Origin: Pseudomonadota bacterium | GTDB lineage: Bacteria; Pseudomonadota; Gammaproteobacteria; Steroidobacterales; Steroidobacteraceae | DNA: 45,000 bases | Direction: 5' to 3' | Assembly (NCBI GenBank): GCA_021816775.1 | Contig: JAKAXA010000026.1 | Span: forward strand, 1 to 45,000 | Position numbers and translations under genes: made by a program | Shown: positions 17,050-26,539 of the stretch, one piece after another | How positions within the stretch are numbered: position 1 is the first letter of the stretch | How the letters are laid out: each line of letters opens with the position of its first letter | Notes under the pieces: generated by a model | Told to the model about the DNA's origin: nothing | Databases searched by the model: none | Seen by the model: only the letters and a program-made list of their open reading frames with translations

Positions 17050-17686
17050 CGCAGAACTCCTCTCGGCTGTATGACTCGCGGCTTGCACGGCGGGGATGCC
17101 TGCAGCACATCTTAGCGCCGCGCCCCGCCTGGGACGAGCCGGGCGTCGAGGCTGACTTGCGTCTCGAGGAGTCTCGACCCCGTGCAGTGCGCCAGCGCAA
17201 CGTCGGTCATCCGCGCAAGTGCTTCGGTATCGTGATCGCGCCGCCGGGTACCACCCAAGGCGCATCCCGACGGAGCTTTTGCGTGAGCTCAGCGGCCCCG
17301 GTGGTCGTCAGCGGCCCCGAAACCCGCTCACGTGCACGTGCACGTGCCCGATTCCGTGCTCGAGAGGAGGCGGTTCGCGCGATCGTCGCGGGCCTCTTGA
17401 TCTGGACGACCGGACAACCGCTTCGGGACAGCTTGCCCGCCGGTCTTCGCGCAGTTGGTCACCGCCGATCTGCGCACCTTGTGCTGTGCCGGCGCCATGA
17501 TTGTCCCACGCCGGTGCAATGCCGGCGAAGCGTGCGGCGTGCGCGGTTTCGAGGTCTGGGGGGGCGCTCGAGCAACACTCAATCGGGATCGGCTGGGCGA
17601 GCCGCCCGATCCGGCGCGGGGATCGCGTGTGGGATGATTCGAGGTCGTCGCGGCGACCGTGGGCATCCAAGAGAGGGGCATCAGAG
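17050..17686. other. 637-bp spacer with a CACGTG triplet
   Basis: No gene is recognised. CACGTG is repeated three times without a gap at 17329-17346. On the minus strand, about 17115-17250 has a coding look (TEALARMTDVALAHCTGSRL) that I cannot assign; it may be a gene relic. GAGAGGGG near 17671 serves the next gene. Confidence 0.4.
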
Positions 17687-18505
17687 ATGAGGACCATCAT
17701 GCCACCCAGCCGGCAACGGTTCGCGGCCGCAATGGCCGCTCTGGGGATCACGGGTCTCGCCAACGGCGACTTCGAGCTGGCATGGCAGGAAATCCCGCTG
17801 CATCACCTGCCGGGATATACCGTCATCGCGTACGTCTGTGCCGTGATCGAGCTTGCTGCCGGCATCGGCCTGTTGTTCAACGCCACCCTGAAATTGACGT
17901 GCCGCGTCCTCTTCCCGTACATGATGCTATGGGTCTTGCTGCTGGAGATCCCGATCGCGATTCACTCGCCTCAGGACCCCGGCGCCTGGGGCAGCGTCGG
18001 AGAGATCGCCATCGTGACCGCGGGTGCCTGGTGTCTGTTTGCCGTTCAGGCCGGACCCTGGAGGCATATGAGCATCGCAGGGGGATCGAGCGGTGTCCGT
18101 GCGGCCCGTTGCTTGCTCATCGTCGCGTTGCCGATGATCGGGATCGAGGTGATTGCAGACGCGGCGCATTTCGGCAACGCCGTCATGCCGCCGTGGCTGC
18201 AGGGCCTGCCTGATCCGGCGCGCTGGGCCGAATTGAGCGGCCTGGGAAGCCTGGCGGCAGGCCTGGGTCTTCTGTTCGGCGTGTGGCCCCGCCTTGCTGC
18301 CGCGATGGAGGCCACCATGCTGGGGATCATTACCGTCGTCTATTGGGGTCCGGATCTCTATACGGGGCGGACGGCGATCACCGCATTCATCATCTCGTTT
18401 CTGATCACGGCCGGCGCCTGGCTGATCGCCGACACCTATCATGGCGTGCCGTGGTTCGCTACCCGGCGGCCAGTTTGGAGTGACCGCACGGAGGGCGCTG
18501 CATAA
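17687..18505 (+). CDS. DoxX-like multi-pass membrane protein
   Basis: This 272-residue inner-membrane protein has about seven or eight hydrophobic segments, for example VIAYVCAVIELAAGIGLLF, YMMLWVLLLEIPIAI, AARCLLIVALPMIGIEVIA, LSGLGSLAAGLGLLFGVWP and TAFIISFLITAGAWLIA. The first half (a Gly-rich early helix, then ELAAGIGLLF) resembles DoxX/DUF-type small membrane proteins, and the second half looks like a duplicate. The function is unknown. The ATG at 17687 follows GAGAGGGG; the upstream extension of the frame is Arg-rich and not used. Confidence 0.65.
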   Translation: MRTIMPPSRQRFAAAMAALGITGLANGDFELAWQEIPLHHLPGYTVIAYVCAVIELAAGIGLLFNATLKLTCRVLFPYMMLWVLLLEIPIAIHSPQDPGAWGSVGEIAIVTAGAWCLFAVQAGPWRHMSIAGGSSGVRAARCLLIVALPMIGIEVIADAAHFGNAVMPPWLQGLPDPARWAELSGLGSLAAGLGLLFGVWPRLAAAMEATMLGIITVVYWGPDLYTGRTAITAFIISFLITAGAWLIADTYHGVPWFATRRPVWSDRTEGAA

Positions 18506-18734
18506 TCAGGGCGCCAACCGATCCGGTGTTGGGATCCAGAGCACCCGGCGCGGCGGTCGGACGGCAAAGCGGCGCCGCGTCGCGCGTTCCCAAATCGGCC
18601 GGTCGGCTTCGCATTCCGATCAATTGGCCCGTCTTGCGGCCAGAGGCCCAGCGGCGAGCAGTGCTTCACCTGCGACACACTGCCGGGATACCCGTGATCA
18701 TTCCGGGGCGCGCCCCAATCGCTTCATCTGACCG

Positions 18735-18880
18735 CCGAGCTCGACCCAGGGTTGGGCGCTGGCGCAGTAGATCGGCGCAGCGGGCTTCAGCCAGCTCGGG
18801 TCATCGGCGGCTGCCCGCCGCGATGGTGTCCCCTCCATTTCACCCGCACAGGACTGGTGACGCGCAGCGTGCCATGTCAT
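18735..18880 (-). pseudogene. GFA-family gene remnant
   Basis: Two frames together give the second half of a GFA (glutathione-dependent formaldehyde-activating-like) zinc protein. The first shows CASPVLCG followed by a stop and GGDTIAAGS; the second shows DDPSWLKPAAPIY and SAQPWVELGG. Family members read ...CxxCG...GxLDDPSWLKP...SAQPW. At least one frameshift and one stop are present and the N-terminal half is missing. An intact GFA-family gene lies at 34192-34593. Confidence 0.5.
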
Positions 18881-19270
18881 GACTCGGCAGCGCAATCTCG
18901 AACGCTTTCCGGCTCCAGCCATCCAGGAATTCTGTACTGTCACGACTGTATGGGCACAAAGTGGGGTCAGTGGCTCGACGGCTTGCGTGTCTCTTGCGGC
19001 GCGCACGCACCGTCCCGGGCATTCCACTTCGAGATCGAAGTCATGATCTCAAGAGGACGGCTTTCGGGGCGCCTTGAGAGGAGCACATCGTCAGCGACCC
19101 GCAGCGCGGGATGGGCGCCTGTGGCGGCAGCGGCCTTTCCATGCGGTCATGTGTCATGCATTCGCGTTTCATCCACCCAGGCGCCCCGGGGACCTTCGGC
19201 TCTGGTCGGTCTCGGTGCGTGCCTCTGGACTCGCGGCGCAGGGACCGCTGCGACACGCAACGGGCCGCAG

Positions 19271-19314
19271 TCCCGGAAACGGGAAATCTCGCGGCCTGAT
19301 TCCCGCTAACGGGA
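19271..19314 (+). promoter_or_regulatory. Paired palindromic upstream activating sites
   Basis: Two 14-bp sites, TCCCGGAAACGGGA (19271-19284) and TCCCGCTAACGGGA (19301-19314), share TCCCG-N4-CGGGA and start 30 bp apart, about three helical turns. They lie about 75-120 bp upstream of a sigma-54 promoter, the usual place for enhancer sites of NtrC-type activators. The obvious candidate to bind them is the activator encoded at 28254-29600. This link is inferred. Confidence 0.7.
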
Positions 19315-19389
19315 TTGAGGGGACCTCGTGGCGTGTGCGCCGATTGCGAAAATCCCCGCTAAATCAGGTCTCTAGGGGCGTGCTCACCG

Positions 19390-19405
19390 TGGCACGAAAG
19401 CTGCT
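19390..19405 (+). promoter_or_regulatory. Sigma-54 promoter of the efflux operon
   Basis: TGGCACGAAAGCTGCT has GG and GC separated by exactly 10 bases and a full TGGCACG -24 element, matching the sigma-54 consensus (TGGCACG-N4-TTGCW) with one change in the -12 part. Transcription would begin near 19416, about 25 bp before the adaptor start at 19441. Confidence 0.75.
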
Positions 19406-19440
19406 CAGGCCCGGTATGCGAACGCATCCCGCCACTGCTC

Positions 19441-20709
19441 ATGCCAGACATTGCGATTGACCCAGCCGTAACGCGCGGCAAGCGTCGCAAGCGGCTGGCT
19501 GCGGCGGGTATCGCCGCGGCGGCGCTCATCGCTCTGGTGGCGTGGGGATTGAGCCGCACGGGCGCCGGACCCAGCGTTCGGCGCTCCGACATCTGGATCG
19601 CCACGGTGAAAAGCGGTTCGCTGCCGATCGTGGTGAGCGCAGCGGGGGTCTTCCGCCCGATCAAGGAGCGCTGGATCACGGCTGCCACGCCGGGCGTGGT
19701 CGAAGAGGTGAAGGTGCAACCGGGCGATGAGGTGGAGCCAGGCACGGTGCTCGCGGTGCTCGCCAACCCCGCGGTCGAGTCCGCGCTCGCTCAAGCCAGG
19801 GCGAAGCTGGCGAGCGCCGAGGCGCAACGCGCCTCCCTTCAGGCGCAGCTGACGAGTCAACTCCTGACGCTGCAGGGCAACCTGGCCGCCGAGCAGGCCA
19901 CCGCCAAGACGATGTCGGTGAAGGAGCGTGCGGAGCGGCCGCTGGTTCGCAGGCACATCATCTCGATGCTCGAATACACCGCAATCCGCGTGCAGGCCGT
20001 CGAGTACGCGCAGCTCGCCAAGCTCGCCAAGGAGCGCATCGCCGCCTTCCGCCAGAGCATCGCGGCCCAGAATCGCGCCGCGACCGCACAGGTCGCGGCG
20101 CTGCGGGCGGTTCTCGAGAACAGCCGCCAGCAGCTCGCCGCACTGTCGGTCACTGCCGGTATCGAGGGAGTGGTCCAGAACGTCGCGGTGCATGCCGGCC
20201 AGACCCTGAAGGTCGGCGGAGGCATTGCGCGAGTGGCCAGCCTCAAATCCCTCAAGGCCACTCTGCAGGTGCCCGCCAGCGAGGCGGAGGAAGTGGCCAC
20301 CGGTCAGTCCGTCACCCTGGAGTTGGCCACCGATGTCACTCAGGACGTGCAGGCGCGCGTCACTCGCGTCTCGCCGACGGTGACAAACGGTAGCGTAGAG
20401 GTGGACGTCATGCCGACGGAGAAATTGCCGACCGACGTCCGACCTAATCTGGCGGTCACCGGGAATATCCACATTGCCGATATCGCCCAGGCGATCTATG
20501 TCCAGCGCCCCGCCTACGCCAATCCGGACAGCGTCATGACGTTGTTCCGGCTGGTCGATGGCGGGCGAGCGGCGGTTCCGGTGCGCGTGCGCTTCGGCGC
20601 CGCCTCCGATCAGTACATTCAGATCGCCAGCGGGCTGAGCGCCGGAACCCGGGTGATCGTGTCCGATGCCAGCGGCTTTGCCGCCGACCGGCGCATTGCC
20701 CTCAGATGA
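19441..20709 (+). CDS. MacA/HlyD-type periplasmic adaptor of an ABC efflux system
   Basis: This 422-residue membrane-fusion protein links the inner-membrane ABC transporter to an outer-membrane channel. Residues about 20-38 form a membrane anchor (AAAGIAAAALIALVAWGLS). A lipoyl/barrel-sandwich half follows (TPGVVEEVKVQPGDEVEPG), then a long helical hairpin (about 95-230, Ala/Gln/Leu-rich) and the second barrel part (AGIEGVVQNVAVHAGQTLKV). The C-terminal beta-barrel region ends in ASGLSAGTRVIVSDASGF. It is first in an operon with the ATPase (36 bp later) and two permeases. No clear ribosome site precedes the ATG. The substrate is unknown; relatives export peptides, macrolides or lipids. Confidence 0.88.
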   Translation: MPDIAIDPAVTRGKRRKRLAAAGIAAAALIALVAWGLSRTGAGPSVRRSDIWIATVKSGSLPIVVSAAGVFRPIKERWITAATPGVVEEVKVQPGDEVEPGTVLAVLANPAVESALAQARAKLASAEAQRASLQAQLTSQLLTLQGNLAAEQATAKTMSVKERAERPLVRRHIISMLEYTAIRVQAVEYAQLAKLAKERIAAFRQSIAAQNRAATAQVAALRAVLENSRQQLAALSVTAGIEGVVQNVAVHAGQTLKVGGGIARVASLKSLKATLQVPASEAEEVATGQSVTLELATDVTQDVQARVTRVSPTVTNGSVEVDVMPTEKLPTDVRPNLAVTGNIHIADIAQAIYVQRPAYANPDSVMTLFRLVDGGRAAVPVRVRFGAASDQYIQIASGLSAGTRVIVSDASGFAADRRIALR

Positions 20710-20745
20710 GGCGCCTGACCTGACCCTCCGCGGAGAACGTGTCCT

Positions 20746-21504
20746 ATGACCAGCAACGCGGTAATCGACGTCGCAGACCTCACCAAGGTCTACGTGACCG
20801 ACGAAGTGGAGACCCATGCGCTCACCGGCGTCAATCTGCGCGTCGACAGCGGAGAATACGTCGCGATCATGGGTCCGTCGGGCTGCGGCAAGACGACGCT
20901 CATGTCGATCCTCGGACTCCTCGATGCGCCCACCGCCGGCACGTACGATCTGGCCGGCACGCCCGTCGCGGCCCTCGACGCCCGGCAGCGCGCGCACTTT
21001 CGCAATCGCAACATCGGGTTCGTGTTCCAGTCCTTCAATCTCATCGGTGATCTCAACGTTTACGAGAACGTGGAGCTGCCGCTGGTCTATCGGGGAGGCC
21101 TCAGCCGCGCCGAACGGCGCGAGAAAGTGGCGGCGGCGCTGGAGAACGTCGGCATGCTGCATCGCATGAGGCACTACCCGGCACAGCTCTCCGGCGGCCA
21201 ACAGCAGCGCGTCGCCATCGCGCGCGCTCTGGTTGGAGATCCGGCGATCCTGCTGGCGGACGAGCCGACGGGAAATCTGGACTCCGCCAACGGCGAGAAG
21301 GTCATGGACCTGCTCGCGGCCCTCAATGCTCGTGGCGCGACGCTGGTGATGGTGACCCACGACGCACGGTATGCCGCACACGCCAAGCGTCTGGTGCGTC
21401 TCTTCGACGGACAGATCGTGGCCGAGCAGGAGAGTTGCCGCAGCGAAGGGCGGGTGCCCGCAGAGGGACCTGCAAGTCACTGCGTCGAGGTCAAGGAGCG
21501 TTGA
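20746..21504 (+). CDS. ABC transporter ATPase, MacB/LolD type
   Basis: This 252-residue nucleotide-binding subunit has Walker A GPSGCGKTT, a Q-loop (FVFQSFNLIGDLNVYENVELP), signature LSGGQQQRVAIARAL, Walker B ILLADEPTGNLD and the switch His in MVTHD. The sequence is typical of the MacB/LolD group that powers mechanotransmission-type FtsX-like permeases. The tail of about 25 residues after LFDGQIVAEQ is unremarkable. It sits between the adaptor and the first permease, with short gaps (36 and 30 bp). Confidence 0.93.
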   Translation: MTSNAVIDVADLTKVYVTDEVETHALTGVNLRVDSGEYVAIMGPSGCGKTTLMSILGLLDAPTAGTYDLAGTPVAALDARQRAHFRNRNIGFVFQSFNLIGDLNVYENVELPLVYRGGLSRAERREKVAAALENVGMLHRMRHYPAQLSGGQQQRVAIARALVGDPAILLADEPTGNLDSANGEKVMDLLAALNARGATLVMVTHDARYAAHAKRLVRLFDGQIVAEQESCRSEGRVPAEGPASHCVEVKER

Positions 21505-21534
21505 TCTTCCCATAAGTACAACCGGCGACGCCGC

Positions 21535-24000
21535 ATGGTCATCTCGAACACAGACATACGGGAACAGTTTGCGCCGACGCTGCGCCGGCTACGCCGCGAC
21601 TGGCCCTTCACGGCGGCATTCGTGCTGACTCTGGCGCTCGGCATCGCCGCTAACACTGCGGTGTTCACGGCTCTGGAGGCGTATTTCCTGCGTCCGTTGC
21701 CTTACCCGCATGGGGGGCAGCTGGTCGATATCTATTTCGACTCCGCGAAGTATCCTCTCCCTGTGGGCTCTGCAATGTCCGCTGCCGCCTATCAACGGCT
21801 GCGTTGCGCCCTCGCGCTCTCCTCGAGCGGACTGGTGAGCGACTGGGGCAATCTGACGGTCGCTGTTCGAGGCGAGCCCGCCGCGAGCCACCATGTGGCC
21901 GCACTCTCCGCCTCGACACTGAAGACGCTGGACGTTCGGCCCCTGCTCGGGCGCTGGATCAGTCGTGCTGCCGACCTTGCAGGCGGTCCAGCGCAGGTCG
22001 ATGTCGGCTATCGGCTCTGGCAAAGCGCGTTCCACGGCGATTCGCATGCCCTGGGGCGGACGCTTCGCATCGGCGGCAAGGCGTACACCGTCGTTGGTGT
22101 CATGCCGCCGCGTTTCGCCTTCCCGGCCCGCCACACCCAGTTGTGGGTCTCGACAGATCTCGCGCCGGGAGAGCTCGGGCCCGCGCAGCTGACAACCTTC
22201 AACTGGGCGATGATCGCGCGCCTGAAAGCGAGGGCGTCTCGCGCAGAGCTTGATGCGCAGCTCGGCGGCCTGCTTGCTCGCATGGAGACATCGATGCCGC
22301 CCGTGGAGCGCACAGTCACAGCGCAGATGGGTATCTACATCGGCTTTGTGCCCTTGCGCCAGTGGCTGGGCGGCGCAACGCGCGCGCGTGTGCTCATGAT
22401 GCAGCTTGGCGCGGGCATCCTTCTCCTGCTTGCGGTCGCGAGCCTGGTCAACCTCGCCCTGGCGCGCTCCCTGCGGCGCCGGGACGAGGCGGCACTGCGG
22501 GTGGTGCTCGGCGCCGGGCGCGCTGTCTTCCTGGCGCAGGCGTGCACCGAGGCACTTCCGCTCGGCGCCGCGGCCACTCTCATCGCGTGGCCGCTCACCG
22601 ACTTCGGCATGCGGGCGCTCGCACGCTATCGCATCGCCTCGGCGAGCACGATATTCAACCTTCACGTTCATGCCGGGCTCTGGCTGCTGGCCTTGACGCT
22701 CGCCGTTGTTCTCAGTGGCATCGCGCTGCTCTTGCCTCAGGCATTCGTGCCGGTCTACAGGCCCGCCGAACTCCTCTACGGGGCGGGCAGGGGCGGAGGC
22801 GGCCACCGCATGCGAGCGCTACGGCTCGCGCTGAGCGTCGGACAGATCGGATTGGCCATCGCGCTGCTCGCCGGCGCCGTGCTGCTCGGGCGGTCGCTGC
22901 GCAACATGCTCGACTCCAATCCCGGTTTCGCCAGCCGGCATCTCTACGCCGCGATGCTGAATCTTCAGGGCCCGCAGTACGGCAACTGGGGTGGATGGCG
23001 CGAGGCGCACCAGCGGCTTGCCGCCGCTGTGGCGGCATTGCCTGGTGTACACCAGAGCGGCATTGGAGAGTCGGCTCCATTTGCCGGCGGTGGCCCCTTT
23101 TCCTCCTTCTGGCCCGCTCATGCGCGGGCAGGCAATGCGGTGCCGCACGGCGGGAGCATCACCCAGGCGGGTCCGGGCTTCTTGAGAACACTCGGAGTTC
23201 GGCTGCTTGCCGGTCGGCTGCTCAATGCGAACGATGCGGCGAGCAACGCGCCCAACGTGGTAATCGATGAGCGCTTTGCGGATGCCCTCTACGGAAGCCC
23301 GGACGTGGTCGGCAAGACTCTCAAGTGCAGCATCGGCATACGCGCCTGCCGCATCGTCGGCGTGGTCGCTACCATTCAGGACCACTTCGCCCGACACTAT
23401 GCCTCCTTAAGCGGTACGGTGTTTGTGCCGGAAGACCTGAACAGCTATCGGCACTGGGGTGGTGCCACCACGATACTGATCCGCTCGAGCAAGCCGCCTG
23501 CCGTGCTGGCTCGGGAGCTCAGAGACGCCATCCGCCGGACGCTCCCCGGCCAGAGCCTGCTGCGCTTCGCCTCGATGCGCGAACTGATCCGCGATTCCGC
23601 GCAGGGTGCCGCGGGGCTCGCGAGTTTGCTGATTGCGTTCGGACTGCTCGCCTTCACGCTCGCCGTCATCGGCACCTACGGTGTCGTGGCGTACGTCACC
23701 GGGCTGCGCCGTCGAGAGTTCGCGGTCCGCCAAGCTGTTGGGGCGGAGCCCGCGCAGATCGAATCACTCGTGCTGGGTCAGGGCCTTCTGCTTTGGGTGC
23801 TGGGCTCGCTGCTGGGCGTCGGCTGCGCGCTCGTCTTTGCCAAGGGTCTCGCCGCAGAGTTGTATCGTGTGAGTATCTTCTCGGCTGAAACGTACGTGCT
23901 GCCGGCAGCGGTTGTCGGGGCGGCCGTGATGCTCGCCTCATGGGTCCCGGCCCGCGGCGCGCGCAAGCTCGACATCATTGCTCAGATCCGGCCGCAGTAG
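21535..24000 (+). CDS. FtsX/MacB_PCD duplicated permease 1 (ADOP-like)
   Basis: This 821-residue permease has two copies of the MacB periplasmic core plus FtsX unit. The first copy starts with LALGIAANTAVFTALEAYFLRPLPYPHG, typical of ADOP-type duplicated permeases, and has its FtsX membrane block at about residues 285-410 (LGAGILLLLAVASLVNLALA and later VLSGIALLLPQ). The second copy begins near residue 430 (ALSVGQIGLAIALLAGAVLL) and ends with the last FtsX block (LLIAFGLLAFTLAVIGTYG to VVGAAVMLASWVPARGA). About eight membrane helices are expected. The stop at 24000 lies 11 bp before the next permease start. Single-unit MacB permeases work as dimers; this one may fold as an internal dimer. Confidence 0.87.
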   Translation: MVISNTDIREQFAPTLRRLRRDWPFTAAFVLTLALGIAANTAVFTALEAYFLRPLPYPHGGQLVDIYFDSAKYPLPVGSAMSAAAYQRLRCALALSSSGLVSDWGNLTVAVRGEPAASHHVAALSASTLKTLDVRPLLGRWISRAADLAGGPAQVDVGYRLWQSAFHGDSHALGRTLRIGGKAYTVVGVMPPRFAFPARHTQLWVSTDLAPGELGPAQLTTFNWAMIARLKARASRAELDAQLGGLLARMETSMPPVERTVTAQMGIYIGFVPLRQWLGGATRARVLMMQLGAGILLLLAVASLVNLALARSLRRRDEAALRVVLGAGRAVFLAQACTEALPLGAAATLIAWPLTDFGMRALARYRIASASTIFNLHVHAGLWLLALTLAVVLSGIALLLPQAFVPVYRPAELLYGAGRGGGGHRMRALRLALSVGQIGLAIALLAGAVLLGRSLRNMLDSNPGFASRHLYAAMLNLQGPQYGNWGGWREAHQRLAAAVAALPGVHQSGIGESAPFAGGGPFSSFWPAHARAGNAVPHGGSITQAGPGFLRTLGVRLLAGRLLNANDAASNAPNVVIDERFADALYGSPDVVGKTLKCSIGIRACRIVGVVATIQDHFARHYASLSGTVFVPEDLNSYRHWGGATTILIRSSKPPAVLARELRDAIRRTLPGQSLLRFASMRELIRDSAQGAAGLASLLIAFGLLAFTLAVIGTYGVVAYVTGLRRREFAVRQAVGAEPAQIESLVLGQGLLLWVLGSLLGVGCALVFAKGLAAELYRVSIFSAETYVLPAAVVGAAVMLASWVPARGARKLDIIAQIRPQ

Positions 24001-24011
24001 AGGCGGTGGTC

Positions 24012-26489
24012 ATGGGATTCATTGAACTGCACGGTGAGCGAGTGCTGCGACCGTTTCGCAAACCCGGATTCGCCGTGGCAGTCATTCTGATCCTTGCGCT
24101 CGGCATTGGCGCAAACACCGCGACGCTGAATCTGCTCTACGGATACCTCCTGGCGCCCCTGCCGTATCCGCACGCCGACCGTTTGGTGAATGTCTATTTC
24201 ACCGCCAGGCAGATACCTGGCAACCTCGGCATGTCGTATCCGACGTATTTCGATCTGCGCGCCGGCGCGATCGGCATGCGCAATGCCGGCATGGTCAAGA
24301 TCAAGAATCTCAACCTTGCCTCGGGCGCCGGTCTGGCGCACGTGCGCGGCGCGGCGCTCTCGGCTTCCCTATTCACGACCCTCGGGGTACGGCCGGCGCT
24401 CGGCCGTGTATTCGGCCGCAGGGCGAATCAGCCGGGGGCGGCTCCCGAAGCGGTACTGAGTGCTCATCTATGGTCGCGGCTGTTCAATCGCGATCCCAGG
24501 GTGCTCGGGCGAACGGTCAGCCTCAATGGCCGCGCCTACACTGTGATCGGCGTCATGCCGCGCAGCTTCCAGTTTCCCGATGCCCGGACGGATCTGTGGC
24601 TGCCCAAAGTCATCGGCCCGTTCGATTACGAGACGGGCAACCTGACCGCCTGGCACGACACCATGATTGCGCGCCTCTCCCCCGGGGTGAGCCGCGGTCA
24701 GCTGGCGGTGCAGGCGCAGGCGGCGCTGGAGCGGCAGATCGCGCACTTCCCCGATCCGTCCGCGCTCCCGCTATTCAGAAAGATGGGTATGCGCATCGCG
24801 GTCAAGCCTCTGCGCGCCGCCCTGCTCGGCGGTCTCGGTGAGCGGTTGATCTTGGCACAATTGGCGACGGCGCTGCTGCTGCTTCTGGTCTGGTTCAACC
24901 TGGCGAACCTGTTCATCGCCCGCGCCCTCGCTCGGCGTGGCGAGTTGATCGTACGGCGGGTGATCGGTGCCGACACGCCGCTCTTATTCCGGCAGCTGTT
25001 TGTGGAGAGCCTGACGCTGTCTCTGGTGGGCAGCGCTGCTGGGCTGCTGTTCGGAGAGGTGCTGCTCAGAGTGCTGTTGCGTGCGGGTTTCGCGAACACC
25101 GCGGTCGCGTTCCCGTTGCGCGATTGGGCCATCGCCGCCGCCATTGCCGTGGCGCTCGCGCTACTGTCCGCCCTGGTGTTCTCCTTGGCCGGGCTGCACT
25201 TCATTCGCCGCCAGGATCTGTCGCAGGCGCTGCGTGACGCCGATGCGCGCAGCACCGGCGGCCGCGGTGAGCATCGGCTGCGCGGTGCTCTGGTCGTCAC
25301 GCAGATCGCGCTGGCCTTCACGTTGAGTGGCGTCGGCGTCATGTTGGTTCACAGCCTGCTCAATCTGGATTCAGTCAGCCTCGGATTCCGGACGCAGCAC
25401 AGTGTCACGTTCCAGCTCCACGTGGCGGCAAGCCCTGGACCCGCGGGGAAGGCCGCTCTACGCGCACGGTTGACCCGTTTGCGCGCTGCACTGTCGCGCG
25501 TGCCCGGCGTCCAGGCGGTCACGATTGCGAGTGATGTCCCGTTCGACGGGTCGAGCGGGGGTAATGCCGTCTTTCCGAACCCCTATGATGGCCGACACGG
25601 CCCCAATGTCTTTCCCGTCATTACTGATGCCGGCTATTTCCGTACGCTGGGTATCGAGCTGCTTGCGGGGAGATTGTTTGCGGCGCGGGATGCGACCTCG
25701 AAGGCCGGCGAGGCCGTGATTGACGCCAGGGCCGCGCACGAGCTGTTCGGCAAGGTCGATGCCGTGGGGCGTCGGTTCAACTTCGACGCGCCAAATGACT
25801 CTCAGCCGAATCTGCTTTTTCGGGTGATCGGAATCGTCGTCGACACTCGGCAAGCGCATCTCGGCTCAAGCAAGCCCGAAGGGATCGTCTATCTGGATCG
25901 CAGCCAGGCTCTGCAGTTGCAGGGCAATGGCGAGTGGTCGTGGGCGTCGTCCACTTGGTATGTGGCGGTGCGCACTCCGCTCGGCACCGCCGCGATTCTG
26001 CCGGCATTGAGCAGGGCTGCCGCCTCCATTCTGCCCGGTGTGCCCGTCTACGGGGTGCGCAGCATGCATCAGCGGCTATCAGGAAAGCTTGCGCCCCGGC
26101 GGGCGGTGACGGTGCTCGTGCTGATGTTCGCGCTCGGGGCACTGTCGGTGGCCGCGGTGGGCCTCTACTCCGTGCAGAGCTACCTCGTCGGTCAGCGCAA
26201 GCCGGAATTCGGCCTGCGCGCCGCCCTCGGCGCGGATCGCGCCCGGCTGCGCCGGCTGGTGCTGCGGGAAGCGGGGTGGCTGCTGCTGCTCGGTTCCGTG
26301 CTCGGGGTCTGCGGCGTCGTGGTGCTGGGACGACTGTTTTCGACATCGTTCTACGGCGTGCAGGCCGCCGATCCGCTCTCACTGCTGCTCGTGGTGACGG
26401 TCCTCGGCCTGATCACGCTTCTTGCCGGTTGGCTGCCGGCCCAGCGCGCAAGCCGGATCCCACCCATGGAAGCGCTACGGGACCGGTAG
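24012..26489 (+). CDS. FtsX/MacB_PCD duplicated permease 2 (ADOP-like)
   Basis: This 825-residue paralogue of the preceding permease has the same double design. It starts ILALGIGANTATLNLLYGYLLAPLPYPHA, has a first FtsX block near residues 280-410, a second core after GALVVTQIALAFTLSGVGVM, and a terminal FtsX block (VLVLMFALGALSVAAVGLYS to LVVTVLGLITLLAGWLPAQ). The start at 24012 is chosen because it immediately precedes the conserved N-terminus; the open frame extends upstream into the end of permease 1. Two non-identical double permeases served by one ATPase gene suggest alternative or heteromeric transporters. It is the last efflux gene before the AbiE insertion. Confidence 0.87.
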   Translation: MGFIELHGERVLRPFRKPGFAVAVILILALGIGANTATLNLLYGYLLAPLPYPHADRLVNVYFTARQIPGNLGMSYPTYFDLRAGAIGMRNAGMVKIKNLNLASGAGLAHVRGAALSASLFTTLGVRPALGRVFGRRANQPGAAPEAVLSAHLWSRLFNRDPRVLGRTVSLNGRAYTVIGVMPRSFQFPDARTDLWLPKVIGPFDYETGNLTAWHDTMIARLSPGVSRGQLAVQAQAALERQIAHFPDPSALPLFRKMGMRIAVKPLRAALLGGLGERLILAQLATALLLLLVWFNLANLFIARALARRGELIVRRVIGADTPLLFRQLFVESLTLSLVGSAAGLLFGEVLLRVLLRAGFANTAVAFPLRDWAIAAAIAVALALLSALVFSLAGLHFIRRQDLSQALRDADARSTGGRGEHRLRGALVVTQIALAFTLSGVGVMLVHSLLNLDSVSLGFRTQHSVTFQLHVAASPGPAGKAALRARLTRLRAALSRVPGVQAVTIASDVPFDGSSGGNAVFPNPYDGRHGPNVFPVITDAGYFRTLGIELLAGRLFAARDATSKAGEAVIDARAAHELFGKVDAVGRRFNFDAPNDSQPNLLFRVIGIVVDTRQAHLGSSKPEGIVYLDRSQALQLQGNGEWSWASSTWYVAVRTPLGTAAILPALSRAAASILPGVPVYGVRSMHQRLSGKLAPRRAVTVLVLMFALGALSVAAVGLYSVQSYLVGQRKPEFGLRAALGADRARLRRLVLREAGWLLLLGSVLGVCGVVVLGRLFSTSFYGVQAADPLSLLLVVTVLGLITLLAGWLPAQRASRIPPMEALRDR

Positions 26490-26539
26490 TCGTGCGGCGA
26501 CGGCGCACCCCGAATACGAGAATCGATCGCAGCGAAAGC

